Below the pieces are notes generated by a model. That model searched no databases. It worked only from the letters and a program-made list of their open reading frames with translations, and was not told the origin of the DNA. The position numbers were made by a program, and so were the translations under genes. This document shows positions 18,183 to 27,777 of a stretch of 64,000 nt of DNA, piece by piece. Numbering within the stretch: position 1 is the first letter of the stretch; the number at the start of each line of letters is the position of its first letter. This DNA is from CAXMQZ01 sp963707075 (GTDB taxonomy: Bacteria > Acidobacteriota > Thermoanaerobaculia > Multivoradales > JAHEKO01): contig CAVPOX010000001.1 of assembly GCA_963707075.1 (NCBI GenBank), positions 558,001 to 622,000 of the forward strand, written 5' to 3'.

Positions 18183-18902
18183 TCAGCTCGTCCTCTCGGT
18201 TGTCAGGTCAGCGAAGCGGTAGCCGATGCCCCAAACCGTCTCGATGTATTGTGGTTTCGCCGGGTCCCGTTCGATCTTGGCTCGCAGCCGATTGATGTGC
18301 GAGTTGACGGTGTGTTCGTAACCGTCGTGGCCATAGCCCCAAACGCTGTCCAACAGCTGGGCTCGCGTGAACACACGACCAGGTTGGCGAGCGAAGTGGA
18401 GCAGCAGATCGAACTCTTTTGCGGTCAGGGTCACCGACTCGCCGCGTACTTCTACCCGCCGCCTGTCAGGCTCGATGGCGAGTTCCGGGAGGCGGATAGG
18501 AGTCTCCTCATCGCCTGGATCCCTTGCCTTCAGGACTTCCATGCGGCGAAACAGAGCCTTTACACGGGCCACCAGTTCGAGCACGCCGAAGGGTTTCGTG
18601 ACGTAGTCATCGGCCCCCAGCTCCAGGCCGAGGACCCGATCCACTTCGGAGCTCCTGGCGGTCAGCATCAGGATCGGGGTGTACTCGGTGTGGGAGCGGA
18701 CCCGTCTACAGATCTCCAGCCCGTCGATGCCCGGCAACATGAGGTCGAGAATGATCAGGTCATACTCGCTGTCGAGCGCTCGTTCGAGACCCTGCGTGCC
18801 ATCCTCGACGATTTCGACCTCACAGTCGATGTCCTTCAGATGCAGAGCTACCAGATGTGCGATGTCCTGGTCATCTTCGACGATGAGTACCGTTCTCGGC
18901 AT
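18183..18902 (-). CDS. OmpR/PhoB-family response regulator
   Basis: A 239-aa regulator. The receiver has EDD at 9-11, phospho-acceptor Asp53 in LDLMLP, and Lys in YVTKPF. The C-terminal winged helix carries TAKEFDLLLHF, VFTRAQLLDSVWG, the recognition-helix region EHTVNSHINRLRAKIE and the closing YIETVWGIGYRF, all typical of OmpR-family DNA-binding domains. The ATG at 18902 has GGAG 6 nt upstream and is preferred over the one four codons earlier. It acts with the kinase that starts 3 nt downstream. Confidence 0.94.
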   Translation of the reverse strand: MPRTVLIVEDDQDIAHLVALHLKDIDCEVEIVEDGTQGLERALDSEYDLIILDLMLPGIDGLEICRRVRSHTEYTPILMLTARSSEVDRVLGLELGADDYVTKPFGVLELVARVKALFRRMEVLKARDPGDEETPIRLPELAIEPDRRRVEVRGESVTLTAKEFDLLLHFARQPGRVFTRAQLLDSVWGYGHDGYEHTVNSHINRLRAKIERDPAKPQYIETVWGIGYRFADLTTERTS

Positions 18903-19155
18903 GACGAGCTCCATCTTAGGCAGAAACCTTCACGGAATTATCACGCATTCGATCGGTCTTGTTTGAGTCCGTTCTTTGGGCTCGACCCTGTCCGACCGTT
19001 TCTCAGCCTCTGGCCGCAGGAGGAAGCTGACGCTGCCGCTGGCGAACATAGGGCCGAATCGTCGGGCCTCTGCGATTAACCGGGTGATACCACTTTGGCC
19101 CCGAGAGAACAGCGGTCACCACAGTTCACAAGGGTTCGAGGTGTCTCGAAGTTGG
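18903..19155. other. Divergent intergenic region between the two-component operon and tRNA-Ala
   Basis: The stretch from the response regulator start to the tRNA promoter has no convincing gene. By position it holds the response regulator's promoter on the minus strand; a GATAAT hexamer lies about 40 nt before that start but without a recognisable -35 element. Confidence 0.4.
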
Positions 19156-19184
19156 TTGACAGCACGCAGCCCCATCGCTATATT
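19156..19184 (+). promoter_or_regulatory. Sigma-70 promoter of tRNA-Ala
   Basis: TTGACA (19156-19161), a 17-nt spacer and TATATT (19179-19184) match the housekeeping consensus at 11 of 12 positions. Transcription would begin around 19191, about 14 nt before the mature tRNA 5' end. Confidence 0.8.
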
Positions 19185-19204
19185 CCTTAGCCCTCGCCAT
19201 TCGT

Positions 19205-19280
<76 letters not shown>

Positions 19281-19502
19281 GATCAGCCTCGCAGAGCGAG
19301 AAGCTCGAGCCGCCGACCATCCTGACGGCCAGCTTTCTTCGCATCGAGCCCAGGCTGGTCTTTGCTGATCGGGGTCCGGGTCGCAAGGCGGGGAGGCTCA
19401 ATTTAGCGACTGCAGATGAGGACTTTGGTCACCGTTACGAAAAGCCCGACTTGGGCACTGGCTTGAAACTCTTACGACCGAAGCACGAGCAGAATCGGAG
19501 AG

Positions 19503-22500
19503 ATGAACAAGAAGCGTGTTGCACAGGGTAGGAAGCGCAGAGCTCGAGGGCGCTCAGGTGCGGGCTCGACCGGACCTGTACCTCTTTTCAGGCGTAGTGT
19601 CTCCCACTTCAAACCCAGCGAGAGAGAGCGCGGGGCAGAGCTCTTCCAAGAGGGTCGGGTAGCCGTCGAGATCGAAGGTCACCGTGCGCGTGCGCGGGTT
19701 GCGGGAGTCGAGGGAGAAGAGCCACAGACTCATCGTGTTGGCATCGACTGGGCTCGTATCGCTGAACGCCGAATCCATACCTTCTGCGAGTGTCGGCGAT
19801 TCGCACGTGGACAGTTCTGTAGCCATATCTGGGCTACTCTCCTGGCGCTTGCAGAGACGGGACCGGAGAATCAACCACCGGGAAAAGACCGTCTCGGGGT
19901 GCGCAAGGACCGTGCGGCAAACTGGGAAGATCTGATCCACTTCACCGGCGGCAGCCCGATAGTCCCGTCTCCGGAGACCCGAAGCCTGCTCGAGGCGCAA
20001 GCCGAGAAGCGGGTCGACCGCACACAGTCTCCTCCCAGGCGCAGCCCAGCCGCAAAGTCCAAGCGCGGCCCCGCGATCGCCACCTCCTGGCGTTCGCACC
20101 TGGCTTTCCTCAGGGATCAGTTCGACTCGCCGACCGAGAATGCCGGGACGCAGGCTTCACCCGCGGTGAGAGGGAGGCAGATCATCGAGTTCGCCATCAA
20201 CACGGCGCACAGTCTCGATACGGCCGGCCTGGTTCTGGATGTGTTCGGGCACTCGGTCGATGCCTCCGGCAAGTCCGGCAAGCTCAAGAGAGTGAGCATC
20301 GAGCACCATCAGCTCGAGGAGCTGCTTCTGCCCCGCGGCCCGGATGGTGCCCCGGTCATCGAGCCCGGCGCATCAATGGCCCTGGTCACCGAGCTGCTCG
20401 GCGCCCCGAATCGTCGCAAGGCGGCGGGGAAGCGGCAAGCCAAGGCGCCAGCCGGTGTTCGCCGTTTTAGTCTGCCTCACCAACTCTACGATTCGGTACT
20501 GCCGCACCTCTGTGAACAGCGGACCCTGAACTGTTGGGACGGCCGCACGCAGGGTAGTCTGCAGCGGCTGCGTTGGGATGCGGGTGAAGCGTGGCATCTG
20601 GTGCTGCATCTCAGGATCGGCGCTTCCGGAGTCGCTCGGCTGACTGGCGCCCTCGAACGCAACGGTGAGAGCGTTCCGGTGCGCGACCCTCTGCTGATTC
20701 TCTCACCAGGGGGCCCGAACTCGGACCAGGCCATTCCGGCCCTGGTCGTTTTCGGCGAGACGATCGGTCGCCTGGAGCTGGATCGCCGGAGAGATCTGCC
20801 CTGGATCACCTTTCTCCGCGACGGCAATGAGCTGGTTATCCCCGAAAGGGAAATCGGACAGGCCCTTGCCGAATTTCTCGAGTTGCCCGCATTGCCGCGA
20901 CTCGAGTTGCCCGAGGTGCTGGGCCTCAGCGAGGAGAAGTCGCCCCCTCAGCCGAGACTGGCCCTGGAGCCCGGTCCCGCGTACCTCGATTCCTCCTACG
21001 CGGCCGAGCTGTCCTTCGACTATGGACCGTTGAGAGTCGACGCGGCGGACTCCCGGTCCTCCATCGTCGATTGGGAGAAGCGAACCTTGCTGCGGCGCGA
21101 TATCGGCAGCGAACATGAGGCTTTCGTCCGCCTTCTCGAGCTCGGTCTCCGGGCGGTCGAGGTCGGGGAGGACGGGGTGCGGGCGCTCGAGCTCGATCCG
21201 GGAAAGCTCCCAGTCGTGCTCGAACCACTGTTGCAGGAGAACTGGATCGTCGAAGTTCAGGGCCGATCGGTGCGCCCGCCGAGTCCTCCCGTCTTGCGCA
21301 TCGAGAGCGGTATCGACTGGTTCGATCTCAGCGGCGAGGTCGACTTTGCCGGGAACCAACTCGAGCTGTCGAAGCTGCTCGAAGCTGTCTCGCGCGGCGA
21401 TCGCTTCATTCGGCTCGAAGACGGCTCCCAGGGCCTGGTACCCGACTCCTGGGTGCAAACCTATGAGTCGCTGGCCAAGGTGGCCCGTGAATCGACCGAC
21501 GAAGGCCTGCGCTTTCTGTCGTCACAAGCACTGATTGTCGATGCACTGTTGACGGCGATGCCCCCCGCTGATGTCGACTCTGCCTTCAGCAAGCTGCGTG
21601 AGAAGCTGTCTTCATTCGAGCGCATCAAGCCGAAGAAGGAGCCGCGTGGGTTCGGGGGCACATTGCGAACCTACCAGCGCCACGGTCTCGCCTGGCTTAA
21701 CTTCCTGCGGGAGTTCGGCCTTGGGGGTGTACTGGCCGACGACATGGGTCTGGGCAAGACGGTGCAGGTGCTGGCGCTGATCATGGCGCATCGAACTCCG
21801 TCCAAGAACACCAAGCTGCCATTCCTCGTTGTCGCTCCGCGCAGCGTGGTCTACAACTGGATCGACGAGGCCGCCCACTTCACCCCCAAGCTCCGGGTGG
21901 TTGAGTACCGCGGCTCGGGCCGTGAAGAGCTACGGGAGCAATTCGACGAGTTCGACATCATCGTGACCACCTATGGCACGCTGCGCCGCGACATCAGTCA
22001 CCTCGCCAAGGTGGAGTTCGATACGGTTATTCTGGATGAGGCGCAGGCCATCAAGAACCCTGCTTCGCAGACGGCTAAGGCCAGCCGTCTCCTCACCGCG
22101 CGGCATCGCCTGGCGCTTACCGGCACCCCGATCGAGAATCACCTGGGGGAGCTAGGATCGATCTTCGAATTTCTCAACCCGAATTTTCTGGGACAACTGC
22201 CGCGGCTCGAGGTTCTCACCGCTGGTCGCGCCCCCAGCAAGCGCGAGCTCGAGCAGCTTGCCGAAGATCTTCGCCCTTTCATCCTGCGGCGGACCAAGGG
22301 ACAAGTGTTGCCCGATCTGCCACCGAAAACGGAACAGGTCCTGCTCTGTGACATGCGTGAGGAGCAGCGTGAGATCTATGATCGACTGCGTGCCGCCTAT
22401 CAGGTGAGCCTGCTCGAGCGAGTCGAAACCCATGGGGTTTCCGGCTCGGCAATCCAGGTGCTCGAGGCCTTGCTGCGTCTGCGTCAGGTCGCTTGCCATC

Positions 22501-23042
22501 CGGGGCTCGTCGATGAATCCTGGGAGGAAGCGGGAAGCGCCAAGCTCGAAGCCCTGTTCGAGCAGGTATCCGAGGTTCTCGACGAGGGGCACAAGGTGCT
22601 CGTGTTTTCCCAGTTCACGAGTCTTCTGGGCTATGTCCGGAAGCACTTCGACCAACAGGGGATGCCGTATGCTTACCTGGACGGCAAGACCGGCAACCGG
22701 GGCGAGATCGTCGACCGATTCCAGGACGATCCTGAGTGCAACGTCTTTCTCATCAGTCTCAAGGCCGGGGGTGTGGGCCTCAACCTCACCGCGGCCGGCT
22801 ACGTCTTTCTGCTCGATCCCTGGTGGAATCCGGCAGTCGAGGCGCAGGCGATAGACCGTACCCACCGAATTGGCCAGACTCAACCGGTTTTCGCCTATCG
22901 CATGATCGCCCGCGATACCGTGGAGGAGAAGCTCCTCGATATGCAACGGGCCAAACGTGAGCTGGCCGAGGCCATTCTCGACGGTGAGGGCCAGACGCTG
23001 CGTGACCTGACTGCCGAGGATCTGCGTCTGCTCTTGAGCTGA
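19503..23042 (+). CDS. SWIM-domain SNF2/SWI2-family helicase-like ATPase
   Basis: An 1179-aa protein. The N-terminus carries a SWIM zinc finger with ligands Cys95, Cys97, Cys106 and His108 (CxC-x8-CxH). A middle region (about 150-700) corresponds to the bacterial SNF2-associated segment. The C-terminal motor has Walker A MGLGKT (Lys752), DEAQ box at 845-848, TGTPIEN, and the C-lobe motifs VFSQFTSLLG, SLKAGGVGLNL and QAIDRTHRIGQ. SNF2 proteins are ATP-driven DNA translocases that remodel protein-DNA complexes; this bacterial subgroup is widespread but its exact role is unclear. The ATG has GGAG just upstream. It stands alone in its transcription unit. Confidence 0.94.
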   Translation: MNKKRVAQGRKRRARGRSGAGSTGPVPLFRRSVSHFKPSERERGAELFQEGRVAVEIEGHRARARVAGVEGEEPQTHRVGIDWARIAERRIHTFCECRRFARGQFCSHIWATLLALAETGPENQPPGKDRLGVRKDRAANWEDLIHFTGGSPIVPSPETRSLLEAQAEKRVDRTQSPPRRSPAAKSKRGPAIATSWRSHLAFLRDQFDSPTENAGTQASPAVRGRQIIEFAINTAHSLDTAGLVLDVFGHSVDASGKSGKLKRVSIEHHQLEELLLPRGPDGAPVIEPGASMALVTELLGAPNRRKAAGKRQAKAPAGVRRFSLPHQLYDSVLPHLCEQRTLNCWDGRTQGSLQRLRWDAGEAWHLVLHLRIGASGVARLTGALERNGESVPVRDPLLILSPGGPNSDQAIPALVVFGETIGRLELDRRRDLPWITFLRDGNELVIPEREIGQALAEFLELPALPRLELPEVLGLSEEKSPPQPRLALEPGPAYLDSSYAAELSFDYGPLRVDAADSRSSIVDWEKRTLLRRDIGSEHEAFVRLLELGLRAVEVGEDGVRALELDPGKLPVVLEPLLQENWIVEVQGRSVRPPSPPVLRIESGIDWFDLSGEVDFAGNQLELSKLLEAVSRGDRFIRLEDGSQGLVPDSWVQTYESLAKVARESTDEGLRFLSSQALIVDALLTAMPPADVDSAFSKLREKLSSFERIKPKKEPRGFGGTLRTYQRHGLAWLNFLREFGLGGVLADDMGLGKTVQVLALIMAHRTPSKNTKLPFLVVAPRSVVYNWIDEAAHFTPKLRVVEYRGSGREELREQFDEFDIIVTTYGTLRRDISHLAKVEFDTVILDEAQAIKNPASQTAKASRLLTARHRLALTGTPIENHLGELGSIFEFLNPNFLGQLPRLEVLTAGRAPSKRELEQLAEDLRPFILRRTKGQVLPDLPPKTEQVLLCDMREEQREIYDRLRAAYQVSLLERVETHGVSGSAIQVLEALLRLRQVACHPGLVDESWEEAGSAKLEALFEQVSEVLDEGHKVLVFSQFTSLLGYVRKHFDQQGMPYAYLDGKTGNRGEIVDRFQDDPECNVFLISLKAGGVGLNLTAAGYVFLLDPWWNPAVEAQAIDRTHRIGQTQPVFAYRMIARDTVEEKLLDMQRAKRELAEAILDGEGQTLRDLTAEDLRLLLS

Positions 23043-23150
23043 CCGACCCGGGCCGGCCCAGCAGGAATTCCGGCCGCTGCCCCTAAACCTGGACGGTTCT
23101 GGACCGTATGAGGAGGCGGACGTCAACCTGCCGCCGAAGGAGAACCGACG

Positions 23151-24287
23151 ATGACATGTGCTTCGCACGGGTACCGCCCGACACGGCTGGCAGTCGCTCT
23201 TGGGTTTCTGGCGGCCGCCTTCGCCTCGGCGGATTATCGCAACGGCGCTCGCTTCGATCCGGGGCGTGAGATGACCAGGCGGGCCGAGGGAGCGCCTGAA
23301 GAGCTCGATCGCGTCACCAGCTTTGTCGGACAGTGGGATGTCGAGATTGTCTCGCAGCGTCAGGAAAAAGGGGCGATCAGGGCCTCGGGCCAGGCTGAGA
23401 TCACCTTCATGAATCGCGGCCACGGGCTGCTGGAGAGCTTCTACTCCGAAGCCTTCGACGGCCACGAATTGGCCGCCGTTCACTTTCTCGGCTTCAACCC
23501 GGCTTCCCAGCGATGGTTTCTGGCCGGTGCCGACAGCTGGGACGAACACGCCTGGGTCGCCGACGGTGACTTCACAGACGAGGAACTGGTGTTCTTCGAT
23601 GCTCGTCGTCTGCGAGGTGGCGTCACACTCACCCATTACCGTTACAGGTTTCAACAACCGGCAGCCGACGCCCTGCGGCTGACGGTCGAGTCCTCGGACG
23701 ACGGCGGCGCTACGTTTGCCACTGTCGAAGAGCGCACGTACTCACGCCGCGAGGCCAGTGCCGACTTCATGAAGCCACGAACGACGTGGGGCTCTCCAGC
23801 ACCGGACCGCGTCACCGAGGCGGCGGCCTTCGACTTCTTGATCGGTGAATGGGACACATCCCACGAGATGACGTTTCCGAACGGCCAGCGCGCCCAGTGG
23901 ATCTCGAACGGCACCGGCGTCTATGCATTGAATGGCGCTGCCGTGATGGAGTTCAATTGGTTCGACCTCGATCCCAGCCTGCCCGACGCTGCCACCACGA
24001 TCCTCCGTCTCTACAACCGCGGCATGCGCCGATGGGAGACTCTCTTCGTGCCCAACCGTGGTCATTCGGTTCTCTATTTCGGCGGTGTCCAGGAGGGGGA
24101 CGCCATCGTGCTCCACCCTTTCGAAGCTGGTGCCTCTGGTCGGCTGTCCCGCTGGGTGTTTCACAGCATCGAGAAGAATGCCTACCGTTGGTACGGTGAA
24201 ACCAGCACCGACCGCGGAGAAACCTGGACCAAGTCCTGGTTGATCGACGCCGAGCGCAAACCCGAAAAGCCGGTGGGGCACGGTTGA
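23151..24287 (+). CDS. Secreted protein with two DUF1579-like domains
   Basis: A 378-aa protein with a signal segment (LAVALGFLAAAFASA). It appears internally duplicated: one half starts FVGQWDVEIVSQ and contains FLGFNPASQRWFLAG, the other starts LIGEWDTSHEM and contains LYNRGMRRWETLFV, with matching closing segments of the type 'Y.W..E.S.D.G.T'. The pattern fits the lipocalin-like DUF1579 fold, for which no enzymatic role is established. A GGAG lies before the ATG. The stop codon is part of a hairpin shared with the convergent DUF418 gene. Confidence 0.65.
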   Translation: MTCASHGYRPTRLAVALGFLAAAFASADYRNGARFDPGREMTRRAEGAPEELDRVTSFVGQWDVEIVSQRQEKGAIRASGQAEITFMNRGHGLLESFYSEAFDGHELAAVHFLGFNPASQRWFLAGADSWDEHAWVADGDFTDEELVFFDARRLRGGVTLTHYRYRFQQPAADALRLTVESSDDGGATFATVEERTYSRREASADFMKPRTTWGSPAPDRVTEAAAFDFLIGEWDTSHEMTFPNGQRAQWISNGTGVYALNGAAVMEFNWFDLDPSLPDAATTILRLYNRGMRRWETLFVPNRGHSVLYFGGVQEGDAIVLHPFEAGASGRLSRWVFHSIEKNAYRWYGETSTDRGETWTKSWLIDAERKPEKPVGHG

Positions 24288-24300
24288 TCCTCGATCAACC
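24282..24300. terminator. Hairpin at the convergent gene junction
   Basis: GGTTGATC-CTC-GATCAACC is a perfect 8-bp stem with a 3-nt loop that includes the stop codon of the plus-strand gene and lies just past the end of the minus-strand gene. It could act as a bidirectional stop signal, but no T-run follows on either strand. Confidence 0.4.
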
Positions 24301-24327
24301 AGGACCTCGCCACCACCGGGTACCTCT

Positions 24328-25524
24328 CTAGCGTCTGACCAGGGGAACCCTCGAGCCCATGAAGGTAGCGGCTCGCCAAACCCACTCGAGCGGGCCGTAG
24401 TGGAAGCGCTGCAGCCAGTATCGGCTGAGCCAGATCATCGCGGAGATCAGGAGAATGCCGAAGATCAGGCTGAGTGTTGGGCCGAGATGTCTGTACATCG
24501 CGAGGCCAAAGCCGTAGAAGAACACCACACCAATGACTGACTGAGCAACGTAATTGGTCAGACTCATGCGGCCGAGCGGCGCCAGGATGCCGAGTTTCCT
24601 CTGCCAGGCGTCCAGGCGCCAGAGCAGAACGAATCCCATGATGAGCATGAGGGTGAAGGCGAGGTTGGCGTAGGAGCTCACCAACTTGTCGGCGAGGTAG
24701 AAGGCGTTCTCGCTCAGGCCGAGCGAGCCCAGGTTGAGCTTGAGGCCAAACAGGACCGCGAAGGTGACAGTGGCTCCGGCAAGGATCTTCCTGGAGAGAT
24801 TTCTTCCCTCCTCGAGGAATTCGAAGAAACGTGAACGGCCCGCCACTATTCCCCAGAGGAAAAGGCCGAGGATTTGCCAGATTCTGCCCTCTTGCAGGTA
24901 CCAGCCCCATTTCATCTGTTGACCGCGCCAGGCATTGAAGCTGACCACATCGGCCAGGGAGCCCTGACTGAAGATTCGGAAGGCCTCTCCGTACAGATTC
25001 CAGACGGCGTAGGGCCGCGGATCCACTTTCGCGTCGCCCAGCACGACGAGGAACTGATGGAGGTCGGGGAGATTGGCGACGAGCAATAGCGACAGTACGA
25101 GCAGCATCCTTGAACCCAGCCTGTCGAGCGGGATGAGGAGGACGCCCAGCACGGCAAAGATGATCAGAACATCGCCACAGTAGATCAGTCCATGGAGATA
25201 ACCCATCAAGCCCAGAAGCGCGAGACGCCAGAGAAATCTCGATCTGAAGTCGACACCCCGTTGTGCCTGCCTGTCCATCTGAATGAAGAAGCTCAAGCCG
25301 AACATGAACGAAAAGATCGCGAAGGCCTTGCCGGCAAAGAGAAAGAAGACGATATCGTGAGCCACCGGGTCGAGAGCTTGCAGCCATCCCGTTGCGTTCT
25401 CCGGGTAGATCAGCAGATCGAAGTGCTCGAGACCATGGATGAGGCACAGGCCCAGGAGCGCGAAACCTCGCAAGGCATCGACAACCTCGATCCTCGGCTT
25501 GACGAGCCTGGTGGTTTGAGTCAC
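24328..25524 (-). CDS. DUF418/YeiB-family membrane protein
   Basis: A 398-aa polytopic protein with about ten hydrophobic helices. The start (RIEVVDALRGFALLGLCLIH) and the region PLGRMSLTNYVAQSVIGVVFFYG followed by YGPLEWVWRAATF near the end are hallmarks of the YeiB/DUF418 family, related to the acyltransferase 3 membrane fold. Substrate is unknown; transport or acyl transfer has been suggested for relatives. It is divergently oriented from the AsmA-like gene. Confidence 0.88.
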   Translation of the reverse strand: MTQTTRLVKPRIEVVDALRGFALLGLCLIHGLEHFDLLIYPENATGWLQALDPVAHDIVFFLFAGKAFAIFSFMFGLSFFIQMDRQAQRGVDFRSRFLWRLALLGLMGYLHGLIYCGDVLIIFAVLGVLLIPLDRLGSRMLLVLSLLLVANLPDLHQFLVVLGDAKVDPRPYAVWNLYGEAFRIFSQGSLADVVSFNAWRGQQMKWGWYLQEGRIWQILGLFLWGIVAGRSRFFEFLEEGRNLSRKILAGATVTFAVLFGLKLNLGSLGLSENAFYLADKLVSSYANLAFTLMLIMGFVLLWRLDAWQRKLGILAPLGRMSLTNYVAQSVIGVVFFYGFGLAMYRHLGPTLSLIFGILLISAMIWLSRYWLQRFHYGPLEWVWRAATFMGSRVPLVRR

Positions 25525-25700
25525 GAATCGCTTTCCCTGGCGCTGCCTCTGTCCGTCTGAGCTCTGCGAAAAGGAAGATTATCCGAATGGGAGAGCTCGA
25601 GCCTGCCGAGACCGTGGTCTTGTCGAAAGCTCTCGTTCCGGTGCCGACCAGCGAATCCAGGTCAGTAGAGTAGACTCATCGTGAAACCAGGGAGGCAGTG

Positions 25701-27140
25701 ATGATCAAGAAGATCCTTCTCATTATCGGTGGAATCGTTGTGGTCCTGATCGGGATCGTGGCGTTTCTTCTGTGGCGGCTCGATCCGGAGGAGCTCGGCC
25801 AGGAAGTCATTCGCAGGGTCAACGAGAAGGGTGGCATGCAGCTCGAAGCCGAGACGTTTGCGATCAAACCCCTGCAAGGAATTTTCATCGACAATGCCCA
25901 TCTGTCTGGCGATGCTCCGGCTGGGACCGTCAGTGCGGAGGTGGCCAAGGTCATCATCGAATACGAGTTGCTGCCGATTCTGCAAAAGGAGCTGGTGATC
26001 AACCGCATCGTCGTCGAGCAACCGCAGGCTGAGCTGGTTTCCAGGCCTGCAGCCGAGCCGGTCCCGGAGAGCCAGCCGGCTGAGGCGGAGCCTTCTGCCG
26101 ACGAGCCAGCCGTGGCCGAGCCGGCTCCGACCGAAGGGTCCGCCGAGGCGGAGGGCGGATTCAAGCCCTCGGTCGCGATCCAGGAGGTGCGAATCGAGAA
26201 CGCCTCTGTGTCCGCCAGAACCGAGGGTGTCGAGGGTGGAGAGATGGCCATCGAGGGTCTCAGTCTGGAGTTGCACGATTTTTATGTTGACCCGGCTGCC
26301 ACCCAGCCGCTTGTCGGTCTGAACGCCCGTGGCGGCATCCGTATCGATCAGATCCAGGCCGATGACATGACGATCAAGGGAGGGCGCGGGGACATCGGAA
26401 TCCACAACGGCCAGGTCGCAGTCTCCGATCTCGGTGTCGAGACCTCGAATGCCAGCCTGAACGTTGCGGTGCTCGATCTGGACCTGCGGCAGGATCCTCC
26501 GGCCTACCACCTCGAGGCCGGCGGTGGGTTCGATCTGAATTCGTTCGTCAATGCCGAGGGTCCGGGTGGCTTCGGCCCGGCTGCGGTCTCGTTGACGTTG
26601 GACGGCGCAGGTCCCGACCCGGACGGTGCCGTAGGGAACGGAGGCCTGCGAATGGAAGCCGGAACGGTTCCCGCGTTCCCGATGGTTGCCAAGATCGAGA
26701 AGCTGCTTGGAAAATCCCTGATCACGGGGACTCCCTATCAGGTCACCGACATGAACTTCACGCTGGCAAACGGTGTCGCCACCATTCAGCCCTTCGGTCT
26801 GGTTCTGGAGAATCTCCAGATCGGTGGTGCGGGCACCGTGAACCTGGACGGTCCGCTGAATCTTCGTCTCGACATCAGACTGCCGCGCGAGTTGGTAGAC
26901 ATCGGCGTGCTGGACGGCATGATCGACGGGATGACGGATGAAGAGGGATGGACCGTCATCCCGTTCACCGTGACTGGGACCACCGAGGCGCCGGACGTCG
27001 ATATCGACATGTCGGTAGCCAAGGAGTATGCCGTGGGGGCAGCCAAAGGCGCCGTCAACAAGGCAGTCGATAGTGCAGTCGATAGTCTGAAAGAGAAGAC
27101 CCGTGGCCTACTCAGGAGGGACAAGAAGGACGGCGGATGA
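25701..27140 (+). CDS. AsmA-like inner-membrane anchored protein
   Basis: A 479-aa protein with an N-terminal membrane anchor (ILLIIGGIVVVLIGIVAFLLW), then AsmA-like repeats (GGMQLEAETFAIKPLQGIFIDNA cut here by description), a Glu/Ala/Pro-rich linker at about 112-155, and a C-terminal AsmA_2-like region (GAGTVNLDGPLNLRLDIRLP). AsmA-family proteins form hydrophobic grooves in the periplasm and are implicated in phospholipid transport and outer-membrane homeostasis. The ATG at 25701 is spaced well from GGGAGG; a GTG one codon earlier is the alternative. The C-terminus ends in a charged tail. Confidence 0.72.
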   Translation: MIKKILLIIGGIVVVLIGIVAFLLWRLDPEELGQEVIRRVNEKGGMQLEAETFAIKPLQGIFIDNAHLSGDAPAGTVSAEVAKVIIEYELLPILQKELVINRIVVEQPQAELVSRPAAEPVPESQPAEAEPSADEPAVAEPAPTEGSAEAEGGFKPSVAIQEVRIENASVSARTEGVEGGEMAIEGLSLELHDFYVDPAATQPLVGLNARGGIRIDQIQADDMTIKGGRGDIGIHNGQVAVSDLGVETSNASLNVAVLDLDLRQDPPAYHLEAGGGFDLNSFVNAEGPGGFGPAAVSLTLDGAGPDPDGAVGNGGLRMEAGTVPAFPMVAKIEKLLGKSLITGTPYQVTDMNFTLANGVATIQPFGLVLENLQIGGAGTVNLDGPLNLRLDIRLPRELVDIGVLDGMIDGMTDEEGWTVIPFTVTGTTEAPDVDIDMSVAKEYAVGAAKGAVNKAVDSAVDSLKEKTRGLLRRDKKDGG

Positions 27141-27264
27141 GCAGGGGCCCGAGTGAGCCCCGTGGCGGTGAGTCTGGCTCCACCGGACTCCTCCTCGATG
27201 CCGGGGAGCGGCGGGTGCGAAGCCAGCAAGGTGATCGGCGCATCACTCTGCGCCTGAAGCAGTG

Positions 27265-27777
27265 ATGGTGGTGATCCTGATGGGGGTTTCCGGAGCGGGC
27301 AAGACCGCTGTCGGGGATCTGCTGGCCAGCCGCCTCGGTTGGGCTCACTTCGACGCCGATGATTTTCATCCGCAGTCGAACATCAGGAAGATGTCGGCGG
27401 GCCGGCCGTTGACCGACGAAGACCGCGACCCGTGGTTGGCCTCGATCCGAGCCCGCATCGACCGGTTGGAGCGCGCGGGCATCAACGCCATCATCGGTTG
27501 CTCGGCTCTCAAGGAGAAGTACCGGCAGCAACTCATGACGGGCACCCGGGACACGCGGCTGGTTTATCTGCGGGGATCCCGGGCCTTGATCGAATGGCGG
27601 CTGCGTCAGCGCCAAGGGCACTTCTTCGATCCCGACCTGCTCGCCAGTCAGTTCGAAGCCCTGGAAGAGCCGACGGTCGGGATAGTGGTCGATATCGACC
27701 AGGATCTCGATTCCGTCACGACGGCGGTGGCGCGGGCCCTCGAGGTGGAGGTGCCCGATTCCTCAGAAGAAGAGTGA
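27265..27777 (+). CDS. gntK: Gluconokinase
   Basis: A 170-aa P-loop kinase: Walker A GVSGAGKT at 7-14, then the gluconokinase signature FDADDFHP, KMSAGRPLTDEDRDPWL and CSALKEKYRQ, and the lid region WRLRQRQGHFFDPDLLASQF. It phosphorylates D-gluconate to 6-phosphogluconate, entering the Entner-Doudoroff or pentose phosphate pathway. The last 15 nt overlap the 3' end of the convergent GntP permease gene, which supplies the substrate. Length is normal for the family. Confidence 0.94.
   Translation: MVVILMGVSGAGKTAVGDLLASRLGWAHFDADDFHPQSNIRKMSAGRPLTDEDRDPWLASIRARIDRLERAGINAIIGCSALKEKYRQQLMTGTRDTRLVYLRGSRALIEWRLRQRQGHFFDPDLLASQFEALEEPTVGIVVDIDQDLDSVTTAVARALEVEVPDSSEEE

Noticed and set aside
22152..23657. 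501-codon minus-strand frame across the helicase 3' end and the next gene
   Set aside because: It spans two real genes and their intergenic gap, shows no domain, and its composition fits a shadow frame.
24182..25447. 421-codon minus-strand frame overlapping the DUF418 gene in another frame
   Set aside because: It lacks membrane helices or domains, and the DUF418 frame has clear family signatures.
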